A stretch of DNA of 64,000 nucleotides from Chloroflexota bacterium (GCA_026707285.1 JAPOXD010000010.1:1-64000), one strand, 5' to 3'. Shown: positions 1 through 11,652, counted from the stretch's first letter. Notes: generated by a model not told the origin, from the sequence alone. A program made the numbers and translations.

Positions 1-1887
<1,887 letters not shown>

Positions 1888-2331
1888 ATCGTTAGACCGG
1901 CAAAACTGCAGCTTTGCGTGCTCTTCAGTTGTCAAGGTTCACCCGCGCACCGCCCATCGGCGCCCGAGGCACGGTGACGCAAGGCATAGCTTGCGCCCAG
2001 AAAGCCAAGGATACGCACGCCGCGTTTCGCCGTCAATGAGATTCTGGGGTTTCCGCGGCGCTCCCGGCGTTCGCCAAGTGGTGCGCCAGAATCTTCCAAG
2101 ACCGGGTCGGCGTGAGGGTTTTTATACACGTTCGGGCGTTTTCTTCGGCTCCGAATATTAGCCGCGCGACAAACTGAGATGCCTCCGGGGTTGACATAAT
2201 GGTTCGGGATCCGGGGGAATGCTTCTCGCAAGCCTGGCATTCGCGGAGATTCGACTGCTCGGACCCCGGCGGCCGGTCCAGCGCCACCGCGACATAGACA
2301 TCGCATTCGCGGCCTGCAACCATCGGACCCC
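1888..2331. other. Intergenic leader between 23S rRNA and the divergent gene
   Basis: No gene is convincing in these 444 bases. On the minus strand a CCTTGACAACTG-like sequence (1926-1937) lies about 40 bases before the 23S 5' end, in the place of the pre-23S processing leader of other bacteria. A minus-strand TATAAA (2126 to 2121) could be the rRNA -10 box but has no good -35 partner. A plus-strand TTGACA at 2191-2196 lacks a -10 at normal spacing. There is no 16S rRNA and no tRNA here. Confidence 0.5.
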
Positions 2332-3228
2332 GTGACCGACCAGCCAGACCCCGCCAACGACTCCCGGCGGGTCGTGTCCCATGGCGACATTGTCGACGGT
2401 CTGCGAAGGCTGGGACTGGCCGGCGTCGAGATCGTGGTGGTCCACTCGTCGCTGAGCGCCTTTGGCTGGGTGGCGGGCGGCGCCGACACCGTCGTCGCCG
2501 CGGTTCGCTCAGTGGTCCCCACGGTCATCGCGCCCGCGTTCACCTATGTGGCCCGGTTGCCGTCGCCGCCGGACAGCGATATTCCCTTCAACGCCGACAC
2601 CCCGGCCGCAACCTGGCAGGAATTCAACGAGGCCGTGCGTCATACGCCGGTTCAGCGCGCGGATAGCCCGATCAATCGCAGCATGGGCGCCATCGCGGCC
2701 GCCTTCGCCGCCGAGCCGGACGCCTCCCGCAGCCCCGCGCCGATTTGCGGATTCTCGGGCGTCGGCCCCCGCGCGGCCAAGATCCTGAGCAATGGCACGG
2801 CCGAGCAACCGCTCGCCGTCCTTGAAACGGCGGCGGCGCAAGGCGCGTGGATTCTCCTGCTCGGGGTCGGGCACGAAGCGAACACGACGATTCACGTCGC
2901 GGAGAACCTCGAGCACCGCGGCGGCTACACCCGCTTTGCGCGCGTGGGCGACGATCCGCGCGGCTGGACGGCGGTGCGCAACGTCGGCGGCACGTCGACA
3001 GGGTTTCCGGCCATCGAGCCGCACCTGCGGGACATCCAGCGGGAAACCACCATCGGCGCCGCGCGGTGCTTGGCCATGCCTGCGGTCGACACCATCCGGG
3101 TGGGGCGAGAGCTCATTCGTCGCGATCCGGCGGCTTTGCTCGCGCCCGAGGAGTGCACTCCGGGCAGCCAGGCGTCGGACGCCCTCGCGAAGCGTCAGGC
3201 ATACCTGCGGAGCCTGCCCCCGGCGTAG
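2332..3228 (+). CDS. Aminoglycoside N(3)-acetyltransferase family protein (AAC(3)-like)
   Basis: This 298-residue protein has the signature segments of the antibiotic N-acetyltransferase family: VVHSSLSAFGWVAGG near residues 35-50, followed by SPINRSMGAIA in the middle, and LLLGVGHEANTTIHVAE near 180-197, which carries the conserved His and Glu. Members transfer acetyl groups from acetyl-CoA to the 3-amino group of aminoglycosides, but many chromosomal homologues are uncharacterised and may act on other amino sugars or peptides. The start is a GTG; no strong ribosome binding site is visible. It stands alone, divergent from the rRNA gene. Family assignment is firm; a resistance role is not shown. 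Confidence 0.85.
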   Translation: MTDQPDPANDSRRVVSHGDIVDGLRRLGLAGVEIVVVHSSLSAFGWVAGGADTVVAAVRSVVPTVIAPAFTYVARLPSPPDSDIPFNADTPAATWQEFNEAVRHTPVQRADSPINRSMGAIAAAFAAEPDASRSPAPICGFSGVGPRAAKILSNGTAEQPLAVLETAAAQGAWILLLGVGHEANTTIHVAENLEHRGGYTRFARVGDDPRGWTAVRNVGGTSTGFPAIEPHLRDIQRETTIGAARCLAMPAVDTIRVGRELIRRDPAALLAPEECTPGSQASDALAKRQAYLRSLPPA

Positions 3229-3353
3229 GGCTTCGTGCCGATCGGGCTCAAGGGCGCACCGCAGCAATGGCCGGACGTAAGATTGCGCCGCGCGGTGCGC
3301 ATCAGGTGGTGGTTGCCGGGCGGTCCGAGGCCACGTGGGGAGGACGCGATTTC

Positions 3354-3785
3354 ATGGACATGGTGAAACGGCTGGTGGCGGTTGTGCTCGTGGCGGTTGC
3401 AGTCGTCGTCGGGCTGAACCTCATCCTCACGCCGGTCTACCACGACGGCGGCCCGACTTATCCGGTGTGGCAAGTCATCAACTGGTTCATGGCGGTGGCG
3501 GTGCCGATTGCGCTGGTCGTGAGCGTTCATCGCAAGCGCGGCTTGGCCGGCAGCGGCGGTGACGCGATCACGCGTGAGTATCTGTCGGCCACCGCGGTGC
3601 TGTATGGATCGATCGCCCTCGTCATCCTGTTCTACTGGGGCTGGCTGTGGACGTTCTGGCCGGAGAACGAGACGGGGCTCGCGGCGCAGTCGCATATCAA
3701 TCACTTCCCGTGGGTGGACGTGCTCTTCACGTGGGTGGTTGGAAACACGGGCTTCTACCTCTGGAGCGGCGCCGCGGATAGGTGA
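3354..3785 (+). CDS. Small integral membrane protein, unknown function
   Basis: The predicted protein has 143 residues with four hydrophobic stretches at about residues 5-25, 36-55, 75-95 and 118-138, so it should cross the membrane about four times. The ATG at 3354 follows a GGGAGG ribosome binding site (about 3338-3343), which decides the start over a longer reading frame that begins inside the previous gene. No catalytic motif was recognised. It lies 125 bases after the acetyltransferase gene and 38 bases before the glycosidase-like gene, so co-transcription is possible. I do not recognise the family. Confidence 0.7.
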   Translation: MDMVKRLVAVVLVAVAVVVGLNLILTPVYHDGGPTYPVWQVINWFMAVAVPIALVVSVHRKRGLAGSGGDAITREYLSATAVLYGSIALVILFYWGWLWTFWPENETGLAAQSHINHFPWVDVLFTWVVGNTGFYLWSGAADR

Positions 3786-3823
3786 GGCGCGGGTGGCGGA
3801 ATGGTCGGTGTTGAACGGGCGGC

Positions 3824-4759
3824 ATGTTTAGCCTCCCCGGCTTCAGCATTGGCGACTCCTGGTTCGTCGTCAGCGACGGCGTGGCCCATGGCTTTTTCTG
3901 CACCTCGCCGGAGCCGCGCCCTTCCTGGAACTGGGATATCGGCCACGCGGTCAGCCGCGACCTGGTGCACTGGGATTTCCTCGGTTTCGCCCTGGAACGC
4001 GGCGGCGGCGAATCCTGGGACAGCCAAACCCTGTCCACCGGTTCCGTTCTCGCCTGGAAGGGGCGTTTCTGGATGGCCTATAGCGCCTTGCGCCGGAACG
4101 AGAACCCGCCCACGCGCAAGGTCCATCGCGTGGGGCTGGCCGTGTCGGACGACCTGTATAGCTGGACCAAGTGCGAGAGCAATCCGGTCAATGAGCGCGA
4201 TCCCGGGCTCTACGAGCGCCTCGGCCCCGTGCACAAGGCGTTCGGCCAATGGCGCGATCCATTCCTCTTCGAGGTTGACGACCGCGTCTTTCAGCTCGTG
4301 TGCGCCCGGAGCAAGCACCCGGACCGCGGCCGCCGGGGCGCGGTTGGATTGGCCACCAGCCCGGACATGCGTGCCTGGCAGGTAAGGGCGCCGTTGGACG
4401 TGGACCCCATCGCCACCGAGATCGAGGTCCCGCAGGTGTACCGCATCGACGGGCGGTACTTCCTGTTGTTTTGCACCTCGGCCGACCGCATCGTCCCGTG
4501 GTTCAGGCGCCGATTCCCCAGCCACGCATTCCGCAATGCCGACTTTTCGATGGTCAGCGCGTCGCCGCTGGGCCCGTTTCGCATTCACGGCACGGGCGAG
4601 GTGCTGCCACCGGACGCTCCCGTGCAGCCCTACGCCAGCCGCCTCATCATGTGGCAGGGGCAGTGGGTCATGCTCGGCACGGCCACCGTCGACGGCACGC
4701 GCTGCATCTGCGACCCGATCCCGGTGGTTGCCACCGAGACTGGCATCCGGGCCGCTTGA
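3824..4759 (+). CDS. GH32/GH43-like five-bladed propeller glycoside hydrolase
   Basis: The 311-residue product has repeated blade motifs typical of the GH32/43/62/68 superfamily: WNWDIGHAVSRDLVHWDFLG near residues 37-56, GLAVSDDLYSWTKC near 104-117, WRDPFLFEV (the RDP motif that carries the transition-state-stabilising Asp in GH32) near 142-150, and EIEVPQVYRIDGRYFLLFC near 200-218, which would supply the catalytic acid Glu. The N-terminal NDPNG-type nucleophile motif is not obvious, so activity and substrate are uncertain. No signal peptide is evident, suggesting a cytoplasmic enzyme acting on imported oligosaccharides. It sits next to another carbohydrate-active candidate at 4871. Confidence 0.7.
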   Translation: MFSLPGFSIGDSWFVVSDGVAHGFFCTSPEPRPSWNWDIGHAVSRDLVHWDFLGFALERGGGESWDSQTLSTGSVLAWKGRFWMAYSALRRNENPPTRKVHRVGLAVSDDLYSWTKCESNPVNERDPGLYERLGPVHKAFGQWRDPFLFEVDDRVFQLVCARSKHPDRGRRGAVGLATSPDMRAWQVRAPLDVDPIATEIEVPQVYRIDGRYFLLFCTSADRIVPWFRRRFPSHAFRNADFSMVSASPLGPFRIHGTGEVLPPDAPVQPYASRLIMWQGQWVMLGTATVDGTRCICDPIPVVATETGIRAA

Positions 4760-4870
4760 CGGCCAGCACCCGCAATCTCGAGCTCGGACCGGATTGGCGG
4801 ATCGTTCTGTACATTGCCGGCCAAGGCGGCGAGTCCACCGACCATAGAGGTTGGAGAGGGTAAGGGTCCT

Positions 4871-6655
4871 GTGGCGCAGACAACCGTTGACTACTTTGCC
4901 GATCGTGGCTTCACCAACGAGGCGATCTATCGGACTGATATGGATCGGTGTGAGCCGGCCGAGGCGTTAGGCGAAGACCCACAGCATCGCCGGTGGCGTG
5001 CGATGGCCTTTGCCACCGACGACCTCGCCGGCACGATGCTGCTGGCCGGGCCGAACACGGCGGCGCCCACGGTGCGCTATCCGCTGGACATGCAGGGTTG
5101 GCACGCAGTGTCAATCGGCGTCTTGCCGTCGCGACCCGGCGAGAGCGACGGTCACGCGGTGCGCGTGCGGCTCAGTGACGACGCGGTCGAATCGATGCTT
5201 AACTCGGCCAGCGCCACGTCGAACCGCGTCCACGACAAGGCGATCGTGGAGATGTTCTGGAAGGTGGCGGACCTGACCGGCCAGGATCTCCACATCGGCC
5301 AGGTTGCCTGGCAGGAGGCCCCGGGAGACGGCATCGGCGCGGTGCGCTGCATGCACGCGCGGATCGCCTACGTCAAGCTCGTTCCGCTCACCGAGGCCGA
5401 GGTCGAAGCGACGCGCGCCGATCGGGCGGACGCTCGGAACCGCACGCTATTTGCGCACCAGGACGCGCACGGACCCCATTGGTTGTGGCGCATGACGACG
5501 GCGGATGAGGTGCGACGCGAGCTGGAGCCCTACCGCGACACCGACTTCTCACGCATGTATTGGGAATGCGGTCAGGGCGACCTGATGTACAACCTCACCA
5601 ACATCGGGCGGCGCTGCACGTTCGACGGGCTGGACGACTTCGACCGCGTCGGCGACCGCCTGCATGCGGAAAGCTGGCGGTCCTTTGCCGCGCAGGGCAT
5701 TGATCCACTTCGGGTCGCCCTGGACTACTGCCACGAGATCGGCATGGAGTTCCATGCCAGCTGGCGTGTGGCCGGTTTTCACTTTCCGCCGCCGCACGAC
5801 CACTTCGACCATGGCGACGGCATCTACAAGCGGCATCCCGAGTGGCGGGGCGAGGACCGTAACGGCGTGCGCACGCCGCGCATGGCCTACAGCTTCCCCG
5901 AGGTTCGCGCCTATGCCGTGGACTTGCTGCGAGAGGTGGCGCAGCACCCGATCGACGGCGTTTGCCTGCTCTACAACCGCCGACCGCCGCTGGTCGAGTA
6001 TGAGCGTCCGATCGTGGAGGGATTCACCCGGACGCATGGAGGATTCCCACGACTGCTGCCGCCGGACGATCCAACATGGTTGAAATACCGAGCGCAGACG
6101 CTGACGCAGTTCATGCGCGAGGTCCGGGAGGCGATGGATGAGGAGGCGGAGAAGCAGGGCCGGTCGAGCCGCATCCAGGTCTCGGCCATCGTCGGCGCCA
6201 CCGAGCAGGAAAACCTGCAGATCGCGATTGACCTGCGCGCCTGGGTGGACGAGGGCCTGGTCGACACGCTGATTCCGTACTCGTCGGAGCTGGGCATGGA
6301 CAGCTCGCTGGAGGCGTGGACGGATCCGGAGGCCGCCAGGTGGCTACTGGACTTGACCGAGGGCACGCCCTGCACGGTGGCGCCGAATATCATGCCGCGG
6401 CATTTGTCGCCGGCGGAGTTTCGCCGCCGCGCTGACGGTCTGTATGGAACAGGCGCGCCACACCTGTTCTTCTGGGACTGCGCGGGTCCCGCGGGCCGCG
6501 CGAACTACCAGGACATGTGGTCGTCGCTGCGGCGACTGGGGCATCGCGAGGAGATTGCCGCCTGGCGAGCGGCCGGCGAGGCGGAGCTGGTCACGCCGAC
6601 CCGCAAGCTCAATCTCTTGGGCGACTGGGATCTGAGCTACCAGACGCCCGGGTAG
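4871..6655 (+). CDS. Putative glycosyl-hydrolase-like TIM-barrel protein (GHL10/DUF187-like)
   Basis: The 594-residue protein begins with an N-terminal region of beta-sandwich character (residues 1-190) followed by a barrel-like domain. That domain contains ALDYCHEIGMEFHASWRV, FPEVRAYAVDLLREVAQHPIDGVCLLYNRR and GLVDTLIPYSSELG, which is the pattern of GHL10/DUF187 family sugar-active barrels (approach to an active-site cleft at strand ends). The GTG at 4871 follows a GGAGAGGG-TAAGGG purine-rich site and is preferred to an upstream TTG at 4814. The C-terminal tail KLNLLGDWDLSYQ resembles an extra beta strand. Substrate unknown. It follows the GH32/43-like gene by 111 bases in the same direction. 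Confidence 0.6.
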   Translation: MAQTTVDYFADRGFTNEAIYRTDMDRCEPAEALGEDPQHRRWRAMAFATDDLAGTMLLAGPNTAAPTVRYPLDMQGWHAVSIGVLPSRPGESDGHAVRVRLSDDAVESMLNSASATSNRVHDKAIVEMFWKVADLTGQDLHIGQVAWQEAPGDGIGAVRCMHARIAYVKLVPLTEAEVEATRADRADARNRTLFAHQDAHGPHWLWRMTTADEVRRELEPYRDTDFSRMYWECGQGDLMYNLTNIGRRCTFDGLDDFDRVGDRLHAESWRSFAAQGIDPLRVALDYCHEIGMEFHASWRVAGFHFPPPHDHFDHGDGIYKRHPEWRGEDRNGVRTPRMAYSFPEVRAYAVDLLREVAQHPIDGVCLLYNRRPPLVEYERPIVEGFTRTHGGFPRLLPPDDPTWLKYRAQTLTQFMREVREAMDEEAEKQGRSSRIQVSAIVGATEQENLQIAIDLRAWVDEGLVDTLIPYSSELGMDSSLEAWTDPEAARWLLDLTEGTPCTVAPNIMPRHLSPAEFRRRADGLYGTGAPHLFFWDCAGPAGRANYQDMWSSLRRLGHREEIAAWRAAGEAELVTPTRKLNLLGDWDLSYQTPG

Positions 6656-6661
6656 GCCGCG

Positions 6662-7732
6662 TTAGGTTCGGTCCTCGAGGCGCAGCCAGCGCAGGCCGAC
6701 GCAGCCCGTGGCGTCAGCCGCGGGATGCAGGACGCAGACGAGCTCGCGGCCACCGGTGGCTGCAATGTCGGGATAGCCGCAGCGCACGCCGTCGGCCTTC
6801 GGAGGCGGGCCGGAAGACGGGGCGGCCAGCCAGCCCAGGCGCCGCCAGGTCTCGCCGTCGTCCTCGCTGACGCTGCACGCCACGCCGGATCGATTGCCGC
6901 GCTCGTCGCGGTAGGCGCAGAGCACCGCGCTGGACTGGAGGCGGTGCAGCTTGATGTTGGCGCCGGCGAAGTCGGTCGGGCGCGGCTCGCTCCAGGTTCG
7001 GCCTTCGTCGGCTGAGTGGGCGAAGACACTGGGGTGACCGCCGAACACCCGCGCCACGGCGAGGAAGCGCCCATCGGCCAGCCGCACGATGTCCATATCG
7101 CCGAAGCCGAGTCGTGGGTGCTCGGCCACGATCACCGGCGGCGAAAAGGTGGCGCCGAGGTCGTCGGTGAAGGTGACGCCGGCACGCCAACCGACATCGC
7201 GTCCGGTCGTGCCGATGACGGCGAGCATGTGGCGGCCGTCGGCCAGTCGATGCGGATTGCTGGCGCCGTAGAGCTCCGTCCACCCTGGGAAAAGGCGGAT
7301 TTCCGGGCTTACGGGTGACCATGTTTCTCCACGGTCGGTCGATGTCCGTGTGGCCATATGCCAGCCGGTACACGGCTCGTCGCCGGTCAGGGTCGGATCG
7401 ATCTGGAGCCGGCCCAGCGCCAGCAGCAACCTCGTGTCGCTGAATGGCATGAGCCCGCCCATGTTGAGGCAGTCCCAGCTGGCTTTCGCGTAGATCGCTT
7501 CGGGTGTGGTCCATGTCGTCCCGTCGTCGTCGGAGCGCGCGACCATCAGCAGGCCGTTGTTGAGCCGGCGGGCGCCCGGGACGCGGCTGAAGCTGAGGAC
7601 GAGCCGTCCGCCCGGCACCCGCGTCAGACTGGCCATGTGGTGGATGTGCGGCTCGTCGGAGGCAAGGAGCTTGCGCGCGTCCTGCACGCCGATCGGCGCG
7701 TCGGCAGGAAGGACAGGATCGCCGGGAGTCAT
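6662..7732 (-). CDS. Exo-alpha-sialidase/BNR-repeat protein
   Basis: The 356-residue protein carries at least five Asp-box (BNR) motifs of the form S-x-D-x-G-x-T-W: SDDDGTTWTTPE, STDRGETWSPV, TDDLGATFSPP, SADEGRTWSEP and SEDDGETWRRL. They are spaced around a six-bladed propeller as in sialidases. Arg residues that bind the sialate carboxylate cannot be assigned by eye, so other exo-glycosidase or lectin roles are possible. No signal peptide is visible. Convergent with the preceding gene (6 bases apart) and divergent from the transporter operon at 8106. Its likely promoter region lies at 7733-7900. Confidence 0.72.
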   Translation of the reverse strand: MTPGDPVLPADAPIGVQDARKLLASDEPHIHHMASLTRVPGGRLVLSFSRVPGARRLNNGLLMVARSDDDGTTWTTPEAIYAKASWDCLNMGGLMPFSDTRLLLALGRLQIDPTLTGDEPCTGWHMATRTSTDRGETWSPVSPEIRLFPGWTELYGASNPHRLADGRHMLAVIGTTGRDVGWRAGVTFTDDLGATFSPPVIVAEHPRLGFGDMDIVRLADGRFLAVARVFGGHPSVFAHSADEGRTWSEPRPTDFAGANIKLHRLQSSAVLCAYRDERGNRSGVACSVSEDDGETWRRLGWLAAPSSGPPPKADGVRCGYPDIAATGGRELVCVLHPAADATGCVGLRWLRLEDRT

Positions 7733-8105
7733 CGAATCTGGTCCTCACGCGGCGTGCTGATCCGCTTAATCGGACTACACCTACATGGGTCTGTGGCCGA
7801 ACCATGGTATTTGGCTGCGTGGACTTCACATGCCGTCCGCGCGATTGGCGCGACTGCGCTTGTGCGGATTTGGCTCGAGTGCCGCGCCGGCGCAGCTACG
7901 CGGCGGTAGTGGGCAAGATCGGCGCCGTTGTGCAGCCTGGTGATCCAACGCCGGCGGCCATCCTTGAATCGTCGCTTGACCCGAGGGGTGGATTCCCGCC
8001 TTCGCGGGAATGACGGATACCAAGCTCTCCACGATCCAGGCGGTACGCCGGAAGCCCTCGCATGCGAAGATGGCGGGCGCTGCAGGGTTGAAGGCACTCG
8101 CCCCG
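7733..8105. other. Divergent intergenic region with a palindromic repeat
   Basis: No gene is supported in these 373 bases. It separates the minus-strand sialidase-like gene from the plus-strand transporter operon and should hold both promoters. A minus-strand TACCAT (7809 to 7804) is a -10 candidate for the sialidase-like gene. The palindrome at 7992-8011 is annotated separately. Reading frames that extend the ATPase gene back to 8010 begin inside that palindrome and are not preferred. Confidence 0.45.
7989..8014. repeat. REP-like palindrome (ATTCCCGC-CTTC-GCGGGAAT)
   Basis: Perfect 8-bp inverted arms at 7992-7999 and 8004-8011 flank a CTTC loop, followed by GACGG. The form resembles the small dispersed palindromes (CATTCC...GGAATC) that occur in many bacterial genomes. 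The pair at 44711-44793 in this window is of the same general type. It could act as a hairpin in RNA but has no T tract, so it is not a typical terminator. Confidence 0.55.
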
Positions 8106-9299
8106 ATGGCCGCGCAAGAGTCGCAAATCGTCGTCAACGACCTCTGGAAGGTCTTTGGCTCTCGACCGGAGCGAGTATTCGAGCCGGAACATGCCTCCAA
8201 GAGCCGCGCGGAGCTTCAGGATGAACTGGGCCTGGTCACCGGACTCCGCGAGGTGTCGTTCACCGTGGATAAGGGCGCGGTCTTCGTGGTCATGGGGCTA
8301 TCCGGCAGCGGCAAGTCGACCCTGGTGCGATGCCTCATCCGGCTGATCGAAGCCACCAGGGGGCAGGTCTACTTCGACGGCGAGGACGTGCTCGGCTACA
8401 CCCAAGCGCAGCTCATTGAGTTTCGCCGGCGCAAGACGGCGATGGTGTTTCAGCACTACGGGCTGCTCCCGCACCGCACCGTCATCGACAACGTGGCCGT
8501 CGGTCTCGAGATTCGCGGGATCGACAAACCGACCCGCTACCGGATGGCGGCCGAGACAATCGAAACCGTGGGGTTGAAGGGGTGGGAAAGCTATCGCCCG
8601 CACGAAATGAGCGGCGGTATGCAGCAGCGCGTGGGGCTGGCGAGGGCATTGGCGGTCGATCCCGACGTGCTGCTGATGGACGAGCCGTTCAGTGGGCTGG
8701 ATCCGCTCATCCGCCGCGAAATGCAGGACGAGCTGGTCTCGCTGCAGACTGAATTGCACAAGACCATCGTGTTCATCACGCACGACCTCGACGAAGCCCT
8801 CAAGCTCGGTGACCGCGTCGCGATCATGCGCGACGGTCAAATCGTGCAGCAGGGTTCGCCGGAGGAGATCGTCACCCTGCCCAGCGATGACTATGTGACC
8901 GACTTCGTGCAGGATGTCTCGCGGGCCAAGGTGGTGCAGGCGCGGGCGATCATGGGCGAGCCCGACGTAGTCATCTACGAGCGGCAGGGACCGCGCGCGG
9001 CGCTGCACGCCATGCAGCAGCACAAGCTCGACGCCGTGTTCCTGATCAGTCAATCCTTCACCTTGCGCGGCATCCTCACCAGGGATCGGGCGACGGCCCT
9101 GGCCGCGCAGGGCGCCAGATCGCTCCACGGGGCGCCGGTGGACCAGGCGGTCACCACGTCTCCCGACACATTCATCGCCGACGTGATTCCGATCGCCGCC
9201 CAAAGTCAACATGCCGTGGCCGTCGTCAGCGACAACGGCAGCCTGCTGGGCGAGATTCGTCGGGCCGTGCTGCTAGAGGCCGTGGCGCAGGTCGGCTAG
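8106..9299 (+). CDS. proV: Glycine betaine/proline ABC transporter ATP-binding subunit (ProV/OpuAA type)
   Basis: This is the cytoplasmic ATPase of an osmoprotectant importer. It shows Walker [10 protein letters not shown], the Q-loop in [12 protein letters not shown], signature SGGMQQR, Walker [12 protein letters not shown] and the switch His in ITHDLDEAL. The long helical N-terminus ([19 protein letters not shown]) is characteristic of ProV and OpuAA, and the C-terminal 120 residues look like a CBS pair used for ionic-strength or cyclic-nucleotide sensing. I start at the ATG at 8106, which follows GTTGAAGG (8087-8094); ATGs at 8070 and 8010 are alternatives. It is first of three genes, 10 bases before the permease. 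Confidence 0.92.
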   Translation: MAAQESQIVVNDLWKVFGSRPERVFEPEHASKSRAELQDELGLVTGLREVSFTVDKGAVFVVMGLSGSGKSTLVRCLIRLIEATRGQVYFDGEDVLGYTQAQLIEFRRRKTAMVFQHYGLLPHRTVIDNVAVGLEIRGIDKPTRYRMAAETIETVGLKGWESYRPHEMSGGMQQRVGLARALAVDPDVLLMDEPFSGLDPLIRREMQDELVSLQTELHKTIVFITHDLDEALKLGDRVAIMRDGQIVQQGSPEEIVTLPSDDYVTDFVQDVSRAKVVQARAIMGEPDVVIYERQGPRAALHAMQQHKLDAVFLISQSFTLRGILTRDRATALAAQGARSLHGAPVDQAVTTSPDTFIADVIPIAAQSQHAVAVVSDNGSLLGEIRRAVLLEAVAQVG

Positions 9300-9309
9300 A
9301 GGAACTCGC

Positions 9310-10410
9310 ATGGATCGACCAAACGCCGCGCCCCCCAACGTTGCACGCAGGTCCAGGCTCGTTCGCCTGATTGGCGACCCGGCGCGGCAACTCGCCGGCC
9401 GGATTCCGGTGCTGCCGGGCTATGCCCGCTGGGTTGTCGGAGCCTTAGTGGTCGTCATCGTCGTGCTTGTGTGCCTGGCCGTTTGGGGCTCGGAGATGGA
9501 CTTTCCAACCACCGTGTCCGAGTCCCAGGTCGAGACATCGGGCGGTGGCGTGACGACGATTGAACGCACCGTGCGGGAGGTTGCCGGGACGGCCATCGAT
9601 GACGCCGTGGACTGGCTCAATATTGAGGTGAGCTGGCTCTTCGACAGCCTCAGCTCGGCCGTCGATGTGGCCCTGGTGCGCATCGAGGATGTGTTGAGCT
9701 GGCTGCCGTGGCCCGCGGTCATTCTCGGTCTGGCCCTTGTGTCCTTCGCCGCCGGGCGCTGGCGTCTGCTGGGCTTCACCGTGCTGGCGCTGCTTTTCAT
9801 CGGCTTTATGGACCTCTGGGAGAACACCATCGATACCGTGGCGCTGATGATCGTGGCGGTGGCGGTGGCGGTGCTTATCGGCCTGCCGGTGGGCGTGCTG
9901 GCGTCGCGCAGCCGGATCGCCGACAACATCTTGCGGCCCATCCTCGACGCCATGCAGACCATGCCCAGCTTTGTTTATCTGCTGCCGGGCATCCTGTTCT
10001 TTGGCCTGGGGAAACCCGCCGGAATCTTCGCCACCATCATCTATGCGGTTCCGCCGTTGATCCGGCTCACCAATCTGGGCATCCGCCAGGTGTCGCCGGA
10101 GACCATCGAAGCCGTCCGCTCGTTTGGCGCGTCTCCGTGGCAAGTCCTGGCGAAGGTTCAGATTCCCATGGCGTTGCCCACCATCATGGCCGGCGTCAAC
10201 CAAACCACCCTCATGGCCCTGGGCATGGTCACCATCGCCAGCATGGTGGCTGCCGGCGGCCTTGGCGACGACGTGCTGCGCGCGCTGCAAAAGAACCAGC
10301 CCGGCAACGGACTCATCGCGGGTCTCGCCATCGTATTTCTGGCCATCATTTTCGACCGATTCACCCAGGCCGTGTCCCGCGGCCGACATGAAATTCGCCG
10401 CGCCGGATAG
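9310..10410 (+). CDS. proW: Glycine betaine/proline ABC transporter permease (ProW/OpuAB type)
   Basis: The 366-residue membrane protein has an N-terminal transmembrane helix near residues 37-58, a roughly 60-residue segment between membrane spans, and a standard binding-protein-dependent permease core with several further helices. The EAA loop reads ETIEAVRSFGASPWQVLAKVQIP near residues 260-282 and contacts the ATPase. It moves betaine-type solutes through the inner membrane. It starts with ATG 10 bases after the ATPase gene and is followed by the binding-protein gene after about 207 bases, so all three probably act together, with possibly a second promoter before the third gene. Confidence 0.92.
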   Translation: MDRPNAAPPNVARRSRLVRLIGDPARQLAGRIPVLPGYARWVVGALVVVIVVLVCLAVWGSEMDFPTTVSESQVETSGGGVTTIERTVREVAGTAIDDAVDWLNIEVSWLFDSLSSAVDVALVRIEDVLSWLPWPAVILGLALVSFAAGRWRLLGFTVLALLFIGFMDLWENTIDTVALMIVAVAVAVLIGLPVGVLASRSRIADNILRPILDAMQTMPSFVYLLPGILFFGLGKPAGIFATIIYAVPPLIRLTNLGIRQVSPETIEAVRSFGASPWQVLAKVQIPMALPTIMAGVNQTTLMALGMVTIASMVAAGGLGDDVLRALQKNQPGNGLIAGLAIVFLAIIFDRFTQAVSRGRHEIRRAG

Positions 10411-10617
10411 TCGTTGCGGTCCCACCGCCCGTCCCGCCCACCGGTGCTTCTTGCGTGTGCGATGCGGACCGATCCCCGGACAATTGGACCGTCATGGTGG
10501 CGCGGGCGGCGCGCTTCCTGGGCGGCCTGGTTGCCGGCGCTCGCGCATCGTTGCGCCGCGAGCTAAGGTGCTACCGCGACGGTGTTCGGTTTAACGGTTA
10601 TGGGGAGGGCGTCAATC

Positions 10618-11652
10618 ATGATGACTCGGTACTTGCGACTCGCGCTTATTCTCGCGGTGCTCGCCGTCATGGGCATCGCCGGTTGCGGGGAGTCTGAGCA
10701 GGAAGCGGAAGCTCCTGCACCGACCCTGGTTTTCAGCGATCTGAATTGGGATAGCGCCCAGCTGCAAAACCGCATCGCGCAGTACATCGTCGAAAAGGGC
10801 TATGGCTACCCCACGGACGTCGTTTTCGGCAGCACCCTCCCACTCTTCCAGGGCCTGCGGAACGGCGACAGCCACATCACGCTTGAGATTTGGCTGCCCA
10901 ATCAGCAGGAGGCCTGGGACGAGGCGATCGCCAACGGCGAGGTGGTCTCAGTCGGCAAGAGCCTCGGCAACGACTGGCAATCGGGATTTGTGATTCCCGC
11001 CTATCTCCAGGAGCAATACCCCGAGCTCGATAACGTCGAAGACCTCAAGGACGACCAGTTCAAGCAGATCTTCGCGACGGCGGCCAGCGGCGGCAAGGCG
11101 CGGCTGGTTTCGTGCGTCATCGGCTGGGCCTGTGAGGAGAACGTGGCGGCCCAGATCGAAGCCTACGGGCTCACCGATCACGTGGAGGTCATCAACCCCG
11201 GTGACGGCGCCGCGCTGAACGCCGATCTGTACGGCGCCTACGAGAAGGGCGAGCCGTGGCTTGGGTACCAGTGGGGAACCAACGAACCGGCGCTGGTGCT
11301 GGACGTGGTTCGTCTCGACGAGCCTGCGTACAGCGACGAATGCTGGTTGACCACCAAGGCGTGCGGCTTCGAGGACGCGACCATCCTGATCGCGGTGCAT
11401 CCCGACCTGCTGACTACCGCGCCTGAAGTCGTCCAGATGCTGCGGGCCTGGGATCTCAACATCGAGGTCTACAAGCCGATCGCCCAGTGGCTGCTCGACA
11501 ACCCCGACGCCAGCACGAACGACGCCGCGATCTGGTGGCTGAAGAGCAACCCCGACATCTGGGGCGCGTGGGTGACTCCGGAGGCCGCCGAGGCCATTCA
11601 GGCAGCCCTCGACGCCGACGAGATTCCGGACGGTTGGCCCACGGCTTCCTAG
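10618..11652 (+). CDS. proX: Glycine betaine/proline-binding lipoprotein (ProX/OpuAC type)
   Basis: The 344-residue protein starts with a lipoprotein signal ending in the lipobox IAGC (Cys at about residue 23), then a substrate-binding domain: FSDLNWDSAQLQNRIAQYIVE, followed by FGSTLPLFQGLRNGDSHITLEIWLPNQ and the Trp-containing loops WLGYQWGTNEPA. Aromatic boxes of Trp and Tyr bind the quaternary ammonium group in this family. The start at 10618 follows GGGGAGGG at 10602-10608. It delivers substrate to the permease and ATPase encoded just upstream. The specific substrate (glycine betaine, DMSP, choline) cannot be read from sequence alone. Confidence 0.9.
   Translation: MMTRYLRLALILAVLAVMGIAGCGESEQEAEAPAPTLVFSDLNWDSAQLQNRIAQYIVEKGYGYPTDVVFGSTLPLFQGLRNGDSHITLEIWLPNQQEAWDEAIANGEVVSVGKSLGNDWQSGFVIPAYLQEQYPELDNVEDLKDDQFKQIFATAASGGKARLVSCVIGWACEENVAAQIEAYGLTDHVEVINPGDGAALNADLYGAYEKGEPWLGYQWGTNEPALVLDVVRLDEPAYSDECWLTTKACGFEDATILIAVHPDLLTTAPEVVQMLRAWDLNIEVYKPIAQWLLDNPDASTNDAAIWWLKSNPDIWGAWVTPEAAEAIQAALDADEIPDGWPTAS

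Noticed and set aside
2191-2220. TTGACA as a promoter for the acetyltransferase gene.
   Set aside because: No -10 hexamer is found at 15-20 bases downstream.
7989-8014. Rho-independent terminator.
   Set aside because: The hairpin lies between divergent genes, upstream of both, and is not followed by a T run.
8010-8105. Longer ProV start at 8010.
   Set aside because: The ATG falls inside the palindromic repeat and adds residues with no family match.
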